A stretch of 64,000 nucleotides of DNA from Opisthocomus hoazin (lineage: Eukaryota; Chordata; Aves; Opisthocomiformes; Opisthocomidae), in the NCBI RefSeq assembly GCF_030867145.1, contig NC_134428.1, positions 25,337,537 through 25,401,536 of the forward strand. Reading direction: 5' to 3'. Shown in pieces: positions 63,236 through 64,000 of this stretch. A program made the position numbers and the translations under genes. Positions within the stretch are counted from its first letter, which is position 1, and every line of letters begins with the position of its first letter. A model generated the notes under the pieces. It was not told the DNA's origin. It did not search any database and worked only from the letters and a program-made list of their open reading frames with translations.

Positions 63236-64000
63236 TCTGTAAGATAACTTGCCCAGGTAAAACAGTCTGCGCTTCATTTTTGTAAGTGCTTAACGTGTGT
63301 TAAGTAGCACAGATGGAATAAACACGGGAGTAAAAAGCATCTTCACAGGCAGCTGAGATCAAATGAAGAGAAAATCTGCATGGAAACGAATTTCGCAAGT
63401 GTCAGCAGACCGCGAACGCACTCACACATCGTCGGCGTCGGGAGGGCGGCCACGTGAGCCCCGCAGATCAGCTGGCCCAGTCTGCCTCGGGCAAAGGCGA
63501 CTTCTGCAGATGTTTAGGGCTGATGCGTTCTCCTTCAGCATCCGCGGAGCCGGTCCTAACCCTGCGAACGAACCACAGACAAGTCCTTTTGAAAATCCTC
63601 ATCTTTGTGTTTCAGGAGGCCGTAACCCGGTTAATGCTACACAGGACAGGGAGGGCACGAAGGGCTGCTCCGGGGGAGCTGAGCGGGTCCGGCAGATTCT
63701 AATGAATCTGCAGTCATTTTGCAGCTGCAAGCTGTGAGAATGCTGATTATTGAGAAGAGCTGGTTAAAATAAGGCTGCCTTAAGTCATTGGGTGGTCTGT
63801 TCATTAACATGACATGCCAAGGAAACAAAATAATTACTTTTCTAGATAAATAAATGCAAGCAGGTACCTAAACACACCTCCCGGTCGGTGCCCGGTGTAG
63901 CCCCGACCTTTCCAGCCAGCCCAGCTTCCCCACTGCTAATGGCACTGGCACTGCCAGCAGCCTGCCGATAGAAGCATAAAATCTATTTTTTAGGGAAATA
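63236..64000. other. Right edge, no feature seen
   Basis: Unique, moderately AT-rich sequence with no open frame, repeat or RNA gene that I can support. Confidence 0.4.

Overview
The window looks like a GC-rich, gene-dense avian chromosome segment. The evidence is at least thirteen 5'-truncated CR1 LINE copies with the bird-typical ATTCTGTG tails, small introns, CpG-rich promoters and many GC-rich minisatellites. The species cannot be fixed from the sequence. The genes were rebuilt exon by exon from splice sites and reading frame, and each closes to a full-length protein.

Layout from left to right. 1-11.05 kb is the large first intron of CASKIN1 (minus strand), with two minisatellites, three CR1 copies, AT-rich islands that look like conserved non-coding elements, and two RFX-type X-boxes. 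CASKIN1 coding exon 1 lies at 11050-11143 with a CpG/G-run promoter behind it. An inverted CR1 pair follows at 11.6-12.5 kb. A complete 13-exon gene for a membrane-anchored paralogue of hexosaminidase D occupies 14.08-18.26 kb (minus). MLST8 (8 exons, 326 aa, plus) spans 21.17-27.68 kb; its intron 4 holds a CR1 abutting the splice donor and a 1.9-kb array of 44-bp repeats. BRICD5 (6 exons, 226 aa, minus) spans 28.4-34.0 kb and PGP (2 exons, 316 aa, minus) 37.6-39.0 kb. PGP shares a 506-bp bidirectional promoter with E4F1 (14 exons, 788 aa, plus, 39.5-48.3 kb). ZDHHC4 (6 exons, 335 aa, minus) spans 50.6-57.9 kb, with minisatellites on both sides of its first exon. 58.6-64 kb shows no gene I can support.

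The order and strands CASKIN1(-) MLST8(+) BRICD5(-) PGP(-) E4F1(+) match human 16p13.3. Two things differ: the hexosaminidase-D-like gene sits between CASKIN1 and MLST8, and ZDHHC4 (human 7p22.1) follows E4F1 where human has DNASE1L2 and ECI1.

The genes are housekeeping or signalling genes without a common pathway: mTOR complex subunit (MLST8), metabolite-repair phosphatase (PGP), zinc-finger transcription factor and ubiquitin-ligase regulator (E4F1), ER/Golgi palmitoyltransferase (ZDHHC4), synaptic scaffold (CASKIN1), lumenal glycosidase candidate (HEXD-like) and BRICHOS proprotein (BRICD5). The observation most worth following is BRICD5: its last exon encodes a 33-residue, four-cysteine C-terminal peptide directly after a furin-type RVRR site, the layout used by other BRICHOS proproteins that release a peptide.
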